A DNA stretch of 64,000 nt from Sorangium cellulosum So0157-2 (GTDB taxonomy: Bacteria > Myxococcota_A > Polyangia > Polyangiales > Polyangiaceae), in contig NC_021658.1 in assembly GCF_000418325.1 (NCBI RefSeq), positions 5,691,501 through 5,755,500 of the forward strand. The letters run 5' to 3'. The notes below the pieces were generated by a model. That model was not told where the DNA came from, did not search any database, and was given only the letters and a program-made list of their open reading frames with translations. Positions within the stretch are counted from its first letter, which is position 1. Every line of letters starts with the position of its first letter. This document shows, piece after piece, positions 34,434 to 42,582 of this stretch. Both the position numbers and the translations under genes were made by a program.

Positions 34434-36092
34434 ATGAGAATCCGAGGAAGCCATATCTTCTTGTGTTCCTTTTCCATCGCCGGCCTGCTGGCCATCGGCT
34501 GCGGCGGTGACAGCTCGAGCGGGTCCAGCGGTGACGCTACGGGCTCGGGCGGCGCGGGCGCGGGCGCGAGCGCGGGCGTTGGCGCTGGCACCCCGACCAG
34601 CAGCGGCGTTGGCGCCGGCATGCCCACGGGCACGGGCGTCGGCGGCGGCGGCGGCGGCACCACCAACCCGAACGGGGATCCCACGCCGGCGACCGATGGC
34701 TCGCCGCCCGGCCGCTTCCGGGTCAACGGCGATGGCCGCCTGACGCAGGACGGCACGGCGATCCAGGTTCGCGGCGGCAACTGGTTCGGGCTCGAGGGAC
34801 AAGACGACCTCCAGCGCCCCGGCGCCATGGAGCTCTTCATCGGGTCGATGAATTGGGTGAATACCACGCGCACGATCGACCAGACGATGAAGGAGCTCAC
34901 GAGCTCCGCTCTCAAGTTCAACACCATCCGGCTTCCGATCGCGCCGCAGACCCTGGTCGCCAACCACCCGGACGGCGACTACAGCATAACCTCGCCCAAG
35001 ATCAGGAACAACAACGCGACTGTCTACCCGTACGCCAACGCGCGTGAGGCGCTCGAGGACTTCCTCGTCCAGGCCAACGCGAACAACCTGAACGTCATCA
35101 TCGGCATCCACTCCTGCTCGAACCACCTCGGGTGGCGCGCGGGCAGGCTCGACGATGCCCCGCCCTACGTGGACAGCGAGCGCGAGAACTACGATTACAA
35201 GGCGGACGCCTACAACTGCACGATGGGCGAGGACGCCTACAGCATGGAGAAGTGGCTCGCGGACATCCGCACGATCGCGCAGCTGCCCAAGAAGCTCAAC
35301 ATCAAGAACGTCATCGGCATCGACTGCTTCAACGAGCCGTGGAAGTACTCCTGGGCCAAGTGGGCAGACATGGCCAAGGCGTGCTACGACGTCATCAAAG
35401 AGGAGAACGACGACATGATCGCCGTTGTCCAGGGCGTGTCCGGCAGCTACCAGCCCGAGGGCACCAGCGGCCTGACGTCGATGCCGGAGCCCCACGGCGA
35501 TGAGAACCTCAACCCGAACTGGGGTGAGAACTTCTTCGGGCAGCACGCCTACCCGATCCAGATCCCCAAGGATCGGCTCTGCTTCTCGCCCCACACCTAC
35601 GGGCCTGCAGTGTTCGTTCAGAAGCAGCACGTCGATCAGTCCCAGGCCGGGTGCGCCGATCTCGAGGACGAGGAGGCCGCCAAGGCCAAGTGCGGGCTGG
35701 ACATCGAACGGTCCAACCCGGCGGCCGTCGAGAGGCTCACCAAGCAGTGGGACGAGCACTTCGGGTTCCTCCACGACGAGAAGTTCTGCGTGATCACCGG
35801 CGAGTTCGGCGGCGTGAAGGACTGGCCGAAGAACGAGATGGATCCGGGGCTGGCCCAGATGTGGGCGCACTTGCCTGCCGGCAAGCGCTACGACTGGGAG
35901 TGGCAGAACATGTACACGGATTACCTGATCAAGAAGGGGATGACGGACTTCACCTACTGGTCCATCAACCCCGAGTCGGGTGATACGGGCGGCATCTACG
36001 GCCACAAGTACACCGACGCCGACAAGACGGGCTGGGGCACCTGGACCGAGCTCGACAAGGAGAAGGTCGATATGCTGGCTCGTCTCAAGTAG
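34434..36092 (+). CDS. GH5-family cellulase-type lipoprotein
   Basis: 552 residues. The signal MRIRGSHIFLCSFSIAGLLA leads to IGCGGD lipobox, then a Gly/Ser/Ala/Thr linker to about 85. The catalytic domain begins FRVNGDGRLTQDG and VRGGNWFGLEG, as in GH5. Acid/base Glu301 lies in DCFNEPWKYS and nucleophile Glu457 in VITGEFGGV, with CFSPHTYGP between, giving the conserved His-x-Tyr. GGAG upstream of the ATG. It should be an envelope-tethered endo-beta-1,4-glucanase or mannanase. The gene stands alone with its own terminator. Confidence 0.92.
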   Translation: MRIRGSHIFLCSFSIAGLLAIGCGGDSSSGSSGDATGSGGAGAGASAGVGAGTPTSSGVGAGMPTGTGVGGGGGGTTNPNGDPTPATDGSPPGRFRVNGDGRLTQDGTAIQVRGGNWFGLEGQDDLQRPGAMELFIGSMNWVNTTRTIDQTMKELTSSALKFNTIRLPIAPQTLVANHPDGDYSITSPKIRNNNATVYPYANAREALEDFLVQANANNLNVIIGIHSCSNHLGWRAGRLDDAPPYVDSERENYDYKADAYNCTMGEDAYSMEKWLADIRTIAQLPKKLNIKNVIGIDCFNEPWKYSWAKWADMAKACYDVIKEENDDMIAVVQGVSGSYQPEGTSGLTSMPEPHGDENLNPNWGENFFGQHAYPIQIPKDRLCFSPHTYGPAVFVQKQHVDQSQAGCADLEDEEAAKAKCGLDIERSNPAAVERLTKQWDEHFGFLHDEKFCVITGEFGGVKDWPKNEMDPGLAQMWAHLPAGKRYDWEWQNMYTDYLIKKGMTDFTYWSINPESGDTGGIYGHKYTDADKTGWGTWTELDKEKVDMLARLK

Positions 36093-36113
36093 ACCGAGCC
36101 GCAGATCGTGACG

Positions 36114-36152
36114 ACCGCCCGCGGGCCTCGGCCTGCGGGCGGTTTTTCTTTG
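36114..36152 (+). terminator. Rho-independent terminator after the GH5 gene
   Basis: ACCGCCCGC (36114-36122) pairs with GCGGGCGGT (36135-36143) around a 12-base loop, followed directly by a T-rich run (TTTTTCTTT). It is the clearest intrinsic terminator in the window. Confidence 0.85.
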
Positions 36153-36192
36153 TGGCCAGCGCCGGTGACCGACCGGGCGCCAGCCGGACGTG

Positions 36193-37137
36193 TCAATCCG
36201 CGCGCGCCTCGTCGAGCCGGTGCTTCCGGCGGTAGCGCCCCGGCGACACGCCCATGACGCGCCGGAACACCTTGCCGAACGAGCTCTCCGACTCGTAGCC
36301 GACCGCCGTCGCGATCGCCGCGAGCTTGATCGGCCGGTTCTCGCGCATCATGCTCGCGGCCCGCACCATCCGCCACTGGGTCAGGTGGTCGAGCGGCGTC
36401 TCCCCGACGAGCTCGCGAAACCGCGCGGCGAACGCCGAGCGGGACATCGAGGCGACGCGCGCGAGCTCCGGCACCGTCCACGCGCGGCCCGGCGCGGCGT
36501 GCATCTGCCGCAGCGCCTCGCCGATCTGCGGGTCGGCGAGCGCCCGGAGCCAGCTCTGGCTGCCGGCCGGGAGCGACGCCTGGATGCGCGCGCGCATCGC
36601 CTGGACGAAGAGCACCTCGGCGAGCCGGTCCACGACCGCAGGCGACCCGGGCAGGCCCTGCGCGATCTCGGCGGCGATGAACTGGAGCGTCGACTGGAAC
36701 CAGGGCGCCGCGTGCGCGTCCGACGCCGCCAGGTGGAGCATCGGCGGAAGATGCCTGACCAGGAGCTCGCTGTCGGGCGAGGCGAAGGTGAAGCACCCGG
36801 CGACCACGGTGACGGGCGCGCCGCCGCCGCCGTGCGCGATCAGCCGCGACCGGTAGAACGCCTCCGGCGGGGTCACGTCCTCGGCCGCGCGCAGGCGCGC
36901 CCTGGGGCTGCTCCGGAGCGAGTACGCCTCGGGCGCGGGCAGGAAGACGAAATCGCCGCCGACGAGCGGCACGAGCGCCTGCTCGTCGACGCCGAGCAAG
37001 CAGGAGCCGCGGGTCACGATGAGACAGATGCCCTTCTTGCCCGGGAACTGGAGCCCGAACGGGGCCGTGAGCTCGAGCCTGCCGTAGAGGTGCCCCTGGG
37101 TCCGGAGCAGCGCCATGATCTCGGTGAGAACATCCAC
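36193..37137 (-). CDS. AraC-family transcriptional regulator (cupin-6 type)
   Basis: 314 residues. The N-terminal cupin holds ICLIVTRGSCLLGVDEQ and GGDFVFLPAP; the C-terminal double HTH has VPELARVASMSRSAFAARFR and LAAIATAVGYESESSFGKVF. Starts at a GTG with GAGGG upstream. It is divergent from an aldo/keto reductase gene with about 165 bp between starts, so it probably regulates that gene in response to a small molecule. Confidence 0.92.
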   Translation of the reverse strand: MDVLTEIMALLRTQGHLYGRLELTAPFGLQFPGKKGICLIVTRGSCLLGVDEQALVPLVGGDFVFLPAPEAYSLRSSPRARLRAAEDVTPPEAFYRSRLIAHGGGGAPVTVVAGCFTFASPDSELLVRHLPPMLHLAASDAHAAPWFQSTLQFIAAEIAQGLPGSPAVVDRLAEVLFVQAMRARIQASLPAGSQSWLRALADPQIGEALRQMHAAPGRAWTVPELARVASMSRSAFAARFRELVGETPLDHLTQWRMVRAASMMRENRPIKLAAIATAVGYESESSFGKVFRRVMGVSPGRYRRKHRLDEARAD

Positions 37138-37303
37138 ATCACCCTCGCTCTCGTGGCGTTTTGGACCAAAAAACCGGCGAATCCGACATGGATGCTCCAG
37201 GCCGTGAGGCGTACGGTGCGGTCACCGCGTGAGCATAAGCGGCCGTGATCGTCAGGTCTACGTCGGCCGCGGAGGACGTCATTCTCGCGGTGAGGAGCTC
37301 TCG

Positions 37304-38347
37304 ATGCGCTACAAGATTCTCGGCCGGCGAACCGGCCTCAAGGTCTCCGCGTTGTGTCTGGGCACCGGGATGTTCGGGAGGGCGTGGGGCTACGGCGCCG
37401 CGCCGGAAGAGGCGCGGAGCATCCTGCAGGGCTATGTCGAGGCGGGCGGCAACTTCATCGACACCGCCGACAATTACCAGCACGGCGAGGCCGAGCGGCT
37501 GATCGGCGAGATCGCCGCCCCGTATCGGAACGACCTCGTCATCGCGTCCAAGTTCAGCCGCGGCGCCGGTCCGGCGCCGGCGCTGGCCCGGCTCGGGAAC
37601 AACCGCAAGGCCATGGTGCAGGCCGTCGAGGAGAGCCTCGCGCGGCTGAAGACGGACCGCATCGATCTCTATTTCGTTCACATGGACGACGGCGTGACCC
37701 CCATCGACGAGATCGTGCGCGGGCTCGACGACCTCGTGCGGGCCGGCAAGATCGTCTACGGCGGGCTCTCGAACTTCCCGGCCTGGCGCGTCGCCGTGGG
37801 CGTGAAGGCCGGTGATCTCCGCGGCGCTTCCCCCGTCGCCGCGATCCAGGTCGAGTACAGCCTGCTCCAGCGCACCACCGAGCGCGAGCTCCTGCCGATG
37901 GCGGACGCGCTGGGCCTCGGCGTGATGGGGTGGTCGCCGATGGCCGGCGGGCTCCTGACCGGCAAGTACCGGAAGGGAGAGCGGGGCCGCGCGACCGACC
38001 TGAAGGCGAGCGTGCTGCACGACGAGCCCGCGCGCCACGGCCCCGTGCTCGACGCGCTGATCGCCGTCGCGGACGACCTGGGCGCGAGCCCGGGTCAGGT
38101 CGCGATCGCCTGGGCGGCAGCGAAGGGCGTGATCCCCGTCGTCGGGCCGCGGACCCGCGCTCAGCTCGACGAGAACCTCGGCGCCGCGGCGCTCGCGCTC
38201 GACGACGCGAGCCTGCGCCGCCTGGACGAGGTCAGCGCGGTCTCGCTCGGCTATCCCCACGAGCTCAATCGCCACGCCGAGCAGCGCGCGGTCATGACCG
38301 GAGGCCGGTGGGAGCAGATCGACTTCCCCGAGCGGACCGTCGCGTGA
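37304..38347 (+). CDS. Aldo/keto reductase
   Basis: 347 residues, a complete NADPH-dependent TIM-barrel reductase of the type usually annotated as AKR or L-glyceraldehyde-3-phosphate-reductase-like. It begins MRYKILGRRTGLKVSALCLG and has FIDTADNYQHGEAE (Asp, Tyr), SKFSRG (Lys) and YFVHMDD (His), the catalytic tetrad. GAGGAG lies at good spacing before the ATG at 37304; the longer upstream frame is not needed. Divergent from an AraC regulator. The physiological substrate is unknown. Confidence 0.93.
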   Translation: MRYKILGRRTGLKVSALCLGTGMFGRAWGYGAAPEEARSILQGYVEAGGNFIDTADNYQHGEAERLIGEIAAPYRNDLVIASKFSRGAGPAPALARLGNNRKAMVQAVEESLARLKTDRIDLYFVHMDDGVTPIDEIVRGLDDLVRAGKIVYGGLSNFPAWRVAVGVKAGDLRGASPVAAIQVEYSLLQRTTERELLPMADALGLGVMGWSPMAGGLLTGKYRKGERGRATDLKASVLHDEPARHGPVLDALIAVADDLGASPGQVAIAWAAAKGVIPVVGPRTRAQLDENLGAAALALDDASLRRLDEVSAVSLGYPHELNRHAEQRAVMTGGRWEQIDFPERTVA

Positions 38348-38381
38348 GCCGTGGCGGGGGGGTCCGGATACTTCTGAGGCA

Positions 38382-39050
38382 GTGGTCAGCTCAAGGGTCA
38401 CAAGGAGCGCCGCCGAGCCGGCGGCGACGAGCGGCGTGGTGGTCCGGACCCTGCCGTTCTCCGGCGACGACGCCGCGATGGTCGCCGCGATGCGCGCCGG
38501 CAACCGCGCGGCGATCGCGGCCTTCTACGTCCGCTACGAGGCGCACGTCCTGCGCACGCTCATGCGCGTCCTCGGCCCCGAGCGCGAGCTCCCGGACCTC
38601 CTCCACGACGTGCTCGTGAGCGCGCTCGGCTCGCTCGACGATCTCCGGGATCCGAGCGCGCTCAAGCCGTGGCTCACGTCCATCGCCGTGTTCACCGCCC
38701 GCACGCGCATCCTGCGCCGCTCGCGGCGATCGTGGCTCAGGTTCCTGCCGTGGCACGAGCTCCCGGACGTGGAGGCGCCGACCCCGAGCGGGGAGGTGAC
38801 CGAGGCGCTCCGCGCCACCTACGCGGCGCTGAGCGAGCTCCCGGTCGACGAGCGGATCCCGTTCGCGCTCCGGTTCATCGGGGGAATGGAGCTCGTCGAG
38901 GTCGCCGGTGCCTGCGGGGTCTCGCTGGCGACGATCAAGCGCAGGCTCGCCCGCGCCGAAGCGCGCTTCACGGCGCTCGCGCGCGAGCACCCCGCGCTTT
39001 CGGACTGGATCGAAGGAGGAGCGCGATGGGGAACCCCGAGACAGCGCTGA
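38382..39050 (+). CDS. ECF-type RNA polymerase sigma factor
   Basis: 222 residues. Region 2 covers about 35-105 (AIAAFYVRYEAHVLRTLMRV, LLHDVLVSALGSLDDLRDPS) and region 4 about 140-205 (SELPVDERIPFALRFIGGME, VAGACGVSLATIKRRLAR). The start is a GTG. Its last 25 bp overlap the FecR-like gene, so the two are coupled. Sigma factors of this group usually pair with a membrane anti-sigma, here most likely the FecR-like protein. Confidence 0.92.
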   Translation: MVSSRVTRSAAEPAATSGVVVRTLPFSGDDAAMVAAMRAGNRAAIAAFYVRYEAHVLRTLMRVLGPERELPDLLHDVLVSALGSLDDLRDPSALKPWLTSIAVFTARTRILRRSRRSWLRFLPWHELPDVEAPTPSGEVTEALRATYAALSELPVDERIPFALRFIGGMELVEVAGACGVSLATIKRRLARAEARFTALAREHPALSDWIEGGARWGTPRQR

Positions 39051-40333
39051 CCCGGCTGGGCCGGCGGCTGAGCGAGGAGCAGGAGGCGCTCCTCGGGCGC
39101 CGCGCGCACGACGCGGACGCGCGCGAGCGCTTCGTCGAAGCGGCGCTGGCGCTGCGGGCGGCCCGTCGGCCCGCGATCGCGAGGCCGGCGCTTGGCGCGG
39201 CCGCGCTGGCGGCGCTGGCGGCGCTCGCTGCGTGCGCGCTCCTCGTCGTCCTCGGCCGGCGCCCGCTGACGCTCCAGATCGGCGCCGGCGAAGCCGCACG
39301 GGTCGGCGACGCGGGCGCCTGGATCGCGACCCCGCCAGGCCAGGCGATCCCCCTGCGGTTCTCCGACGGAACGAGCTTCCAGCTGGAGCCGGAGACGAAG
39401 GTGCGGGTGGCCTCGGTCGCGTCGAGCGGGGCGAGGATCGTCCTCGAGGACGGCGCCGTCCAGGCCTCCGTGGTGCACCGGCCGGGCGCGCGGTGGCTCG
39501 TCGACAGCGGGCCGTTCGAGGTGCTCGTCACCGGCACCCGCTTCGACGTGCGCTGGAGCCCGGCCACGGAGGAGCTCGTCGTGACGCTCGCAGAAGGGTC
39601 GGTCGCCGTGTCGGGGCCGTTCGTCGGCGACGGCCTCGCGGTGAGGGCAGGCCAGACGCTGCGGGTGCTGCGGAGGCAGGCGAGCATCGAGCTGCGCGAC
39701 AGCGACGCTCCGGACAGCCCGCCGCCGCGCCCCTCCACCAGCTCCGATGCCGCCCGGATCGAGGTGCCTGCACCGGTCGATCCCGCGCGATCGCCGGACG
39801 GCGCGCCGCCCGTCCCGGGCGCGGCCCCGCCGCCGCCTCCGCGCGCGGCCGCTCCGCCGCACGCCGCGCGGCCGTCATGGCGGGAGCTCTCCGCCTCGGG
39901 GAAGTTCAAGGAGGCGCTCGCGGCGGCGGAGCGCGAGGGGTTCGCCGGGCTCTGCGACACCGGAAACGCCGCCGATCTCCGGAGCCTCGCGGACGCGGCG
40001 CGGCTCGCCGGCGACGCGCCGCGAGCGATCGCGGCGCTCACCGCCCTCCGGCGGCGGTTCCCCGGCGACGAGCACGCCGCCGAGGCGGCCTTCCTCCTCG
40101 GGGTGATCGCGTTCGACGCGCAGGGGGAGCACGCGCGATCGGCGCGATGGTTCAGGGCGTACCTCGACGAGCGGCCGCGGGGCCGCCTCGCCCGGGAGGC
40201 CGCAGGGCGCCTCATCGAGGCGCTCGAGCGGTCGCGCAGCCACGCCGAGGCCCAGGAGGCCGCTCGGCGGTACCTGAAGGCGTATCCCAGCGGGCCTCAC
40301 GCCGAGATGGCGAAGGCCATCGCCGGCGAGTGA
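39026..40333 (+). CDS. FecR-like membrane protein with TPR-type C-terminal region
   Basis: 435 residues from the ATG at 39026, after GAAGGAGGAG. Residues about 1-45 are cytoplasmic and short for an anti-sigma domain; a membrane helix follows at about 52-78 (RPALGAAALAALAALAACAL). The FecR domain (about 85-220) has SDGTSFQLEPETKVRVAS and TGTRFDVRWSPATEELVVT. A Pro-rich linker leads to a helical repeat region (about 290-435) with TPR-like features (GDEHAAEAAFLLGVIAFDAQ). It is probably the periplasmic/anti-sigma partner of the adjacent sigma factor. The canonical anti-sigma N-terminal domain is not recognisable. Confidence 0.85.
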   Translation: MGNPETALTRLGRRLSEEQEALLGRRAHDADARERFVEAALALRAARRPAIARPALGAAALAALAALAACALLVVLGRRPLTLQIGAGEAARVGDAGAWIATPPGQAIPLRFSDGTSFQLEPETKVRVASVASSGARIVLEDGAVQASVVHRPGARWLVDSGPFEVLVTGTRFDVRWSPATEELVVTLAEGSVAVSGPFVGDGLAVRAGQTLRVLRRQASIELRDSDAPDSPPPRPSTSSDAARIEVPAPVDPARSPDGAPPVPGAAPPPPPRAAAPPHAARPSWRELSASGKFKEALAAAEREGFAGLCDTGNAADLRSLADAARLAGDAPRAIAALTALRRRFPGDEHAAEAAFLLGVIAFDAQGEHARSARWFRAYLDERPRGRLAREAAGRLIEALERSRSHAEAQEAARRYLKAYPSGPHAEMAKAIAGE

Positions 40334-41475
40334 CGGCGGTGGCCACCCCGCGATGCTCCTCGGCCCGACGCGCTCCTCGGCGGCGCGCGGCGGCGCTCTC
40401 GCGTGCCGTCCGGCGCGCGGCGGCGCTCGGCGCGCTGGCGCTGGCGCTGGCGCTCGCGCTCGCCGCGCCGCCGCGCGAGGCGCGCGCCGGCGGCGCGCCG
40501 CGCATCGTGGTCGTGGCCCCCTCGAGGGAAGATCGGGTGTCGCTCCGGCTCCAGGCCGAGCTCAGGGCGCTCAAGTTCGAGGTGCCCGAGGTGGAGATCG
40601 CGCCGGATCCGCCGTCGCGCGAGCGCCTCGAGGAGGTGGCGCGAGAGAAGGACGCGGTCGCGGCCGTGCGGATCGCGCCCTCGAGCGGCGGCGTCGAGGT
40701 GTGGCTCGTCGATCGGATGACCGGCAAGACCGTGCTGCGCGAGATGGTGACGGACGACACCCGGAGCCCCTCGGGCGGCGCCGCCCTGGCGCTCCGGGTC
40801 GTGGAGCTGCTGCGCGCGAGCCTGATGGAGCTCGACGCGCCGCGCCCTCCCGCGGGCGAGGTGGCGCCTCCGCCCTCGATCCGCGAGATGATGGCCTCGC
40901 CGCGGGCCGACACGCCTGCTCCGGCGCCGAGCGTCGGCCTCCCGCCTCCGCGCGGGGCGGCCTTCTCGATCGAGCTCGGTCCCGCCGTGCTGCTCAGCCC
41001 GGGCGGGATGGGGCCCTGGGGCCTCCTGAGCGCCGCCGCCAATTACCAACCTTCCGAGGAGGTCGGCGCGAGCGTGTTTGCGCTGATCCCGCTCCTCTCC
41101 TCCAGCGCGAGCGGCCCCGAGGGCGTCGCGACGGCCCGCGTCGGGCTCGTCGGCGCCGCCATCAGCGGGGTCGTGGCCCCTCCGGGCGCGCCCTGGCGCT
41201 TCGCCGTGGGGGCCGGCGCCTCCGCCGTGTGGATGCGCCTCGAGGGCCGGCCGTCGGAGCGCTACGAAGGATCGACGGAGGATCTGCTGACCGTCGCCCC
41301 GCTCCTGCGCGCCGGGCTCGGCGTGGCGATCACGCCGCGCCTGCGCGTGCGCGCCGACGCGATCTGCGGTGTCGCGATCCTGGTCCCGGTCGTGGAGTTC
41401 GCCGGCCGTCAGGTCGCAACGTGGGGCGTCCCGCTCGTCGCGCCCTCGCTCGACCTCGAGCTCGTCTGGCCGTGA
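40330..41475 (+). CDS. Hypothetical envelope protein, possibly an outer-membrane beta-barrel
   Basis: 381 residues from a GTG that overlaps the FecR gene stop by 4 bp (GTGA). The N-terminus is Arg-rich then hydrophobic (ALGALALALALALAAPP), a signal peptide. Residues about 55-170 form a mixed alpha/beta domain (RIVVVAPSREDRVSLRLQAE, VRIAPSSGGVEVWLVDR). From about 205 the sequence alternates hydrophobic and polar strands with Gly/Ser turns (AAFSIELGPAVLLSPGGMGP, LDLELVWP at the end), suggesting a small beta-barrel. It is third in a sigma / FecR / envelope operon and may be the regulated or signal-sensing component. Confidence 0.7.
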   Translation: MTAVATPRCSSARRAPRRRAAALSRAVRRAAALGALALALALALAAPPREARAGGAPRIVVVAPSREDRVSLRLQAELRALKFEVPEVEIAPDPPSRERLEEVAREKDAVAAVRIAPSSGGVEVWLVDRMTGKTVLREMVTDDTRSPSGGAALALRVVELLRASLMELDAPRPPAGEVAPPPSIREMMASPRADTPAPAPSVGLPPPRGAAFSIELGPAVLLSPGGMGPWGLLSAAANYQPSEEVGASVFALIPLLSSSASGPEGVATARVGLVGAAISGVVAPPGAPWRFAVGAGASAVWMRLEGRPSERYEGSTEDLLTVAPLLRAGLGVAITPRLRVRADAICGVAILVPVVEFAGRQVATWGVPLVAPSLDLELVWP

Positions 41476-41557
41476 GGCGAAGATCGCCCGGGTCGCCCTC
41501 CGTCGCGTGAGCCGTGCAGTCCGGCGCCGGATACTGAGAGATGGAGAGAGGTGACTC

Positions 41558-42496
41558 ATGTCCTATCGTGATGATGACAGCGAGCGTCGGCGTGTGGTTC
41601 GAGCGATCGCGGGCAGCGCAGCCCTCCTGTCCGCCGTGATCCTGACCGGGTGCAAAGACATCACCGTGGAGCCGATCACGCCCATCTCGCGGCAGAACGT
41701 CGCTCCCGCGCCCGGCGAGATCGGGGATCCGTGCGTCCCGCCCGACGAGGGCGATCCGCGGTTCTCCGGGTTCTCGCTCGGCGAGAACATCATTTATGAG
41801 AACCACGAGCAGTGCAGCTCGGGGATGTGCCTCGTGAATCACTTCCAGGGGCGCGTGAGCTGCCCGCTGGGTCAGGCGGCCCCGTCGCCGTGCGCGGGGC
41901 CCGGCGACGCGAGCTGCGGCGCGGGGGCCTCCTGCGTCGCGGCGAGCGCGGTCGGGCCGTTCTGCGATCCGCAGGCGGCGGACGGCGGCGCGGCGCAGTG
42001 CGCGAGCGGCGTATGCAACGCGCAATGGGGGGCGTGCGAGTGCACGGCGGACGAGCAGTGTCCGCCGGGCGCCGCCTGCGATCCCGGCTCGCGGCAGTGC
42101 AAGCAGTACGTCTGCCATGAGCCGGGGAGCTGCCAGACGGCCGGGGCGAGCGACGCGGAGAACGAGGGAAAGGGCTGTTGCGCGCACGGGTCCGGCGCGC
42201 CGGTCACCGCGCCCGTGTGCGGCCAGTGCGCCGGCGACTCCGGCCGTCGCGCCGAGGACGCCGTCCATTGCTCCTGCCGCTGCGGCCCCGCCGAGGGCGC
42301 GCCGGATGACGGGGCCGAGTACTGCGCTTGCCCGAGCGGCTTCGAGTGCCAGGAGATCCGTCCCTACGTCGGAATCGGAGACGCCGGCCTCGCGGGGAAG
42401 TACTGCGTCAAGCCTGGCACGGAGTTCACCGGCGCGGAGCAGTGCGGGGAGGCCACCGGCCATGCCGGTCCCTCCTGTCACGGCGCCTCCGAATGA
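41558..42496 (+). CDS. Cys-rich lipoprotein (312 aa)
   Basis: The signal ends AALLSAVILTGCKDI with a lipobox. About 25 Cys residues follow, with recurrent patterns of the type CSSGMC, CGAGASC, CASGVC, CECTADEQCPPGAACD, CHEPGSC and CACPSGFEC. They resemble EGF-like or Cys-rich repeats of myxobacterial surface proteins. No catalytic motif. It may belong to the preceding sigma/FecR operon (82 bp gap) or stand alone. Function unknown. Confidence 0.75.
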   Translation: MSYRDDDSERRRVVRAIAGSAALLSAVILTGCKDITVEPITPISRQNVAPAPGEIGDPCVPPDEGDPRFSGFSLGENIIYENHEQCSSGMCLVNHFQGRVSCPLGQAAPSPCAGPGDASCGAGASCVAASAVGPFCDPQAADGGAAQCASGVCNAQWGACECTADEQCPPGAACDPGSRQCKQYVCHEPGSCQTAGASDAENEGKGCCAHGSGAPVTAPVCGQCAGDSGRRAEDAVHCSCRCGPAEGAPDDGAEYCACPSGFECQEIRPYVGIGDAGLAGKYCVKPGTEFTGAEQCGEATGHAGPSCHGASE

Positions 42497-42582
42497 CGTG
42501 AGCGCGCGGGCGGCCGGCCGGACGGACGCCGGCGGCGCGGATGGTGTGCGCGCACGTGGGCGCGGAGGTGTACGATGCCGCG

